Of a stretch of DNA of 8,117 nt, positions 6,126-8,117 are shown one piece after another; the stretch's first letter is position 1, and the number at the start of each line of letters is the position of its first letter. The notes beneath the pieces are model-generated. The model saw nothing but the letters and a program-made list of their open reading frames with translations. It was not told where the DNA came from and ran no database searches. The translations under genes and the position numbers were made by a program. Source of the stretch: Acidimicrobiia bacterium (GTDB lineage: Bacteria > Actinomycetota > Acidimicrobiia > IMCC26256 > PALSA-555); contig JALHSW010000458.1 of NCBI GenBank assembly GCA_022865365.1, positions 1-8,117 of the forward strand, written 5' to 3'.

Positions 6126-6588
6126 ATGCCGGCGTTGACGACGCGACAGCAAGCCGCCACGTTCCGCCTCATCAACGAGACGATGCGAGATCGGTTGGTC
6201 TCCCAGCGGGATGCGATCGACCGCATCGAGACCAAGGGGACCGTCCTCCTCGGATTCTCGATCGCGGCCGCGCAGCTCTATGTCGCCCAGTCCGTCGAGA
6301 TCTCGGAGCTGCGTGGCCGCCGCGTTCGTTGCGTTCGGGCTCGCCACGGCCTTCGGGCTCTTCGTGGTGCGGCCCTACGAGCATCGCTACCCGCCGGAAC
6401 CCACCGACTTCTATGCAGCCTTCATCGACGAACCCGCGCACATCGTCGAGAAATGGCTCGCCGGCTCCCGCGCCGACGCGTTCGAGGCCAATGTTCCGCT
6501 CGCCAAACGCAAGGAGCGCTTCTACTGGTTCATGCTCGCGACGCTGATCGCGGCAGCACTGCTCTCGATCCTGTCGCTCGCGCTGTAA
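6126..6588 (+). pseudogene. Frameshifted small three-helix membrane protein
   Basis: ATG 6126 follows a good ribosome binding site (GAGAGGA at 6114-6120, 5 bases away). The first frame gives 62 convincing residues, ending LYVAQSVEISEL at about 6311, then turns arginine-rich. The neighbouring frame takes over from about 6313 (VAAAFVAFGLATAFGLFVV) and runs to TAA 6586-6588. Skipping one base near 6312 yields a 153-residue protein with a charged helical N terminus, membrane segments at about 39-56, 63-81 and 131-152, and a soluble stretch between the second and third containing FIDEPAHIVEKWLAG. The layout recalls actinobacterial proteins related to the PycTM and SLATT membrane effectors, but that is an impression and no specific motif proves it. 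No slippery run is present at the shift, so decay or a sequencing error is likelier than programmed frameshifting. Confidence 0.7.
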
Positions 6589-6600
6589 GTTGGAGGCGTC

Positions 6601-6771
6601 ATGAAGTCATCGAAAAGGCCTCCCCGGGAAGCGCCGGTCGTCGATCGCGCGGCGCTCGAAGCGGCGCGCACGGTCGAAGAGACCCTCGCGGCCACGACCG
6701 TGCGCTGGTTGTCCACGGACAACCGCGGCGTCGACGACGACCATCCCGACCCTCGCAGACGCCGCTCCTAG
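6601..6771 (+). CDS. Small ORF of 56 residues, unknown function
   Basis: ATG 6601 lies 12 bases after the stop of the frameshifted membrane-protein gene and 4 bases after GGAGG (6592-6596), so the two were probably co-transcribed. The product is 56 residues, very hydrophilic, with a basic N terminus (KSSKRPPRE), a predicted helix at about 14-36 (DRAALEAARTVEETLA), an acidic patch DDD at 45-47 and an RRRR run at 52-55. It has no signal peptide, membrane segment or cysteine. I recognise no family. Its TAG (6769-6771) runs into a GC-rich hairpin. Spacing and binding site favour a real gene, but short frames in GC-rich DNA are easily spurious. Confidence 0.5.
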   Translation: MKSSKRPPREAPVVDRAALEAARTVEETLAATTVRWLSTDNRGVDDDHPDPRRRRS

Positions 6772-6785
6772 AGCCGGGCCGGCTC
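6771..6785 (+). terminator. GC-rich hairpin after the 56-codon ORF
   Basis: GAGCCG (6771-6776), loop GGC, CGGCTC (6780-6785) form a perfect 6-bp stem that starts on the last base of the TAG stop codon. There is no T-tract. It is plausible as an actinobacterial-style terminator for the two-gene unit, but the stem is short. Confidence 0.35.
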
Positions 6786-6842
6786 GCTCCTGACGACGCA
6801 ACGCGTCCGCGCCGGACTTCTGACTCACGCCCTCCGGGGCTC

Positions 6843-6953
6843 TTGCTAATCCTTTGCTAATCCGCGCGGCGGAACTCGGTGGACGTAGTGCACGTGGTGG
6901 ACGCGAAACCCCAGGTCAGCGCTACGGTGTGGACGTCAAGGAACCGCTGGACG
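6843..6953. repeat. Cluster of short repeats next to the right att copy
   Basis: TTGCTAATCC occurs at 6843-6852 and 6854-6863, an 11-base period in an otherwise GC-rich region. TGGACG then occurs four times, at 6880, 6898, 6930 and 6948, with spacings of 18, 32 and 18 bases; the first pair shares GGTGGACG. The block ends 11 bases before the right 49-bp repeat. Ordered short repeats beside an attachment core are typical of integrase arm-type or excisionase binding sites. The stretch 6786-7022 holds no gene I can support. Confidence 0.5.
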
Positions 6954-6963
6954 GGTTCGACGC

Positions 6964-7012
6964 GACTACGGATCAGAAGGTTGGGGGTTCGAATCCCTCC
7001 GAGCGCGCTGCA
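6964..7012 (+). repeat. Right copy of 49-bp direct repeat (attR-like tRNA-Arg fragment)
   Basis: Identical to 5869-5917. It includes the anticodon loop, the 3' anticodon strand, the variable loop, the T arm, the 3' acceptor strand and the discriminator of tRNA-Arg, but lacks the 5' acceptor strand, D arm and most of the 5' anticodon strand, so it cannot make a tRNA. It lies 10 bases from the stop codon of the WS/DGAT gene. Confidence 0.9.
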
Positions 7013-7022
7013 GCTCGTGGTC

Positions 7023-8117
7023 TCAGGCGTCCGTGTGGCCGGGGACACGAGCAAGGGCCACGAGCTCGGCGAGGGAGTCATGTATCGCCGCGGTCAGCGC
7101 CTCGGCGGGCGGCGCGACGTCGGGACAGGTGACGATGCCGACGTCGACGTCGTCGCCGCAGGTGGCCACCGTGATGTTGAGCGCGGCCCCGTCGAAGATC
7201 GGACCCAGCGCGTAGAGACCCTTCAGCCGCGCCCCGCCGCAGTAGACGGGCACGGGCGGACCGGGCACGTTCGAGATCATGAGGTTGACCGCCGGTGGCA
7301 GCCGGTTCGCGAGCCCGAGGTCGGAGTACGCGCGGAAGAGCAGGCCGACCACGTTCCACGGCAAGGCCTCGGCAACGGCACCGAGCGTGTGGGGCCCGAC
7401 GTCGGCAAGTGTGGCCTTGGCGTCACGCATCTCAGTTCGGACGGCGTCGATCCGGGCTCGGGGATCGGCGAGGTCGGTCGGGAGGGCCGCGAACATCACC
7501 GAGACCCGGTTCCCGCTCCGGTGCGCGGACCCGCCCCCGACCGCGACCGGCACCGCGGCGACCAGTGGACGGTCCGGCAGGTCTCCCGCGTCGCGAAGCC
7601 AGGTGCGAAGGGCGCCCGCGCACACTGCCATGACCACGTCGTTGATCTTGACGTCGAACGACTCGGCGACCTCGCGCACGTCGGCGAAGGGGACCGTGGT
7701 GAGCGCAACGGCGCGCGTCGCGGTGATCGACCGGTTCAGCGCGGTGCGCGGGGCCGACATCGGGAGCGTCACGGATCGCCCGGCGTCGCGCAGCGCGCGC
7801 ACGAACCCCACCGCGAACCCGGGGACACGGGTGGCGGCGCGCGCCGCAGCGACCGGGGTTCGCGCGACCGCCCGGACTGCCTGGCCAAGGCCCAGACCCT
7901 GCGCCGCCGCCGGTGCGTGCTGGTCGGGTGCTTTCGCATCGGCCGCAACCGGTTCGAGGTCGAACAGCGAGCCCAGGATCCCCACCGCGGCAGTGCCGTC
8001 CATGATGCTGTGGTGCACCTTCGCGACGACGCCGACGGTGCCGTCCCCCAGATCCTCGACCACGTCCATCTGCCAGAGTGGCCGGTCGCGGGGCAGCGGG
8101 AACCGAGCGGTCTCCGC
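7023..8117 (-). CDS. Wax ester synthase/diacylglycerol acyltransferase (WS/DGAT), partial
   Basis: The frame is open to the window end, so the N terminus, about 100 residues by comparison with the usual 450-480, is missing; 364 residues are visible. WS/DGAT enzymes transfer acyl groups from acyl-CoA to fatty alcohols or diacylglycerol, making storage wax esters and triacylglycerol at the membrane or lipid-droplet surface. Seen here are RDRPLWQMDVV (10-20), the catalytic KVHHSIMDG with His35, His36 and Asp40 (HHxxxDG), INDVVMAVCAGALRTWL (158-174), and the C-terminal NLMISNVPGPPVPVYCGG (278-295) followed by IFDGAALNIT. All family motifs in the visible part are intact, so it is probably functional. 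The ATG at 8069 is internal, because family sequence continues upstream of it. The gene ends 10 bases from the right att-like copy; its 3' end marks the original neighbour of tRNA-Arg. Confidence 0.93.
   Translation of the reverse strand, partial: AETARFPLPRDRPLWQMDVVEDLGDGTVGVVAKVHHSIMDGTAAVGILGSLFDLEPVAADAKAPDQHAPAAAQGLGLGQAVRAVARTPVAAARAATRVPGFAVGFVRALRDAGRSVTLPMSAPRTALNRSITATRAVALTTVPFADVREVAESFDVKINDVVMAVCAGALRTWLRDAGDLPDRPLVAAVPVAVGGGSAHRSGNRVSVMFAALPTDLADPRARIDAVRTEMRDAKATLADVGPHTLGAVAEALPWNVVGLLFRAYSDLGLANRLPPAVNLMISNVPGPPVPVYCGGARLKGLYALGPIFDGAALNITVATCGDDVDVGIVTCPDVAPPAEALTAAIHDSLAELVALARVPGHTDA

Larger units (their letters stand above)
5869..7012. mobile_element. Minimal tRNA-integrated element or island remnant (no integrase)
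   Basis: The segment is bounded by the 49-bp direct repeats at the tRNA-Arg 3' end, with a repeat unit of 1,095 bp. It contains a frameshifted small membrane-protein gene, a 56-codon ORF, and a block of short repeats next to the right boundary. I searched both strands and found no integrase, excisionase, replication or transfer gene. Removing one repeat and the interior would leave tRNA-Arg followed 10 bases later by the stop of the WS/DGAT gene, a sensible empty site. It may be an internally deleted island, or a non-autonomous element moved by an integrase elsewhere. Base composition does not differ obviously by eye. Confidence 0.65.

Noticed and set aside
6301..6320. Programmed frameshift site in the membrane-protein gene
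   Set aside because: No homopolymer or X-XXY-YYZ slippery run lies at the switch, so decay or a sequence error is simpler.
5886..6860. 324-residue plus-strand ORF starting inside tRNA-Arg
   Set aside because: Its start codon is in the tRNA. Only the part from 6126 to about 6311 is coding; the rest is an arginine-rich shadow after the frameshift.
1..8117. CRISPR array, transposase or inverted-repeat insertion sequence
   Set aside because: No regularly spaced repeat array, no DDE or serine recombinase-like protein in any frame, and no terminal inverted repeats were seen.

Overview
The window looks like chromosomal DNA of a high-GC actinobacterium. The evidence is strong G/C bias at third codon positions, GTG and possibly TTG starts, often weak ribosome binding sites, and the gene set itself (WS/DGAT acyltransferase, AzlCD, RarD, an RraA-type aldolase, an exported DUF3558-like protein). 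I cannot name a genus. Most of the window is ordinary metabolic and transport genes. The unusual part is a 1.1-kb segment at the right, bracketed by a tRNA gene and a copy of that tRNA's 3' part.

Layout, left to right. Positions 1-34 are the 3' end of a class II tRNA (probably Ser) with an encoded CCA. Next come two plus-strand genes: an RraA-family aldolase (89-712) and an exported protein with a C-terminal DUF3558-like domain (747-1745). Convergent with them is a minus-strand pair, a cupin (3084-2701) followed by a glyoxylate-reductase-like D-2-hydroxyacid dehydrogenase (2689-1742). Divergent from the cupin is an AllA-like ureidoglycolate lyase (3174-3683). It meets azlD tail to tail in a shared TGATCA. 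The minus-strand transport block is rarD (5764-4841), a possible 17-codon peptide gene (4773-4720), azlC (4696-3989) and azlD (3992-3684, ATGA overlap).

The right end holds an intact tRNA-Arg(ACG) gene at 5840-5912. Its last 44 bases plus 5 bases of flank (5869-5917) are repeated exactly at 6964-7012. That is the signature of site-specific integration into a tRNA gene, yet only about 1.1 kb lies between the copies and there is no integrase. The segment carries a small three-helix membrane protein gene broken by a frameshift, a 56-codon ORF just behind it, and a cluster of short repeats beside the right copy. Ten bases beyond the right copy is the stop codon of a minus-strand WS/DGAT acyltransferase gene that runs off the window.

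Possible cooperation: an AllA-type lyase releases glyoxylate and urea from ureidoglycolate, and the neighbouring dehydrogenase is of the glyoxylate-reducing type, so the divergent cluster could process glyoxylate. This is inference from family membership. AzlC and AzlD together form a branched-chain amino acid exporter.
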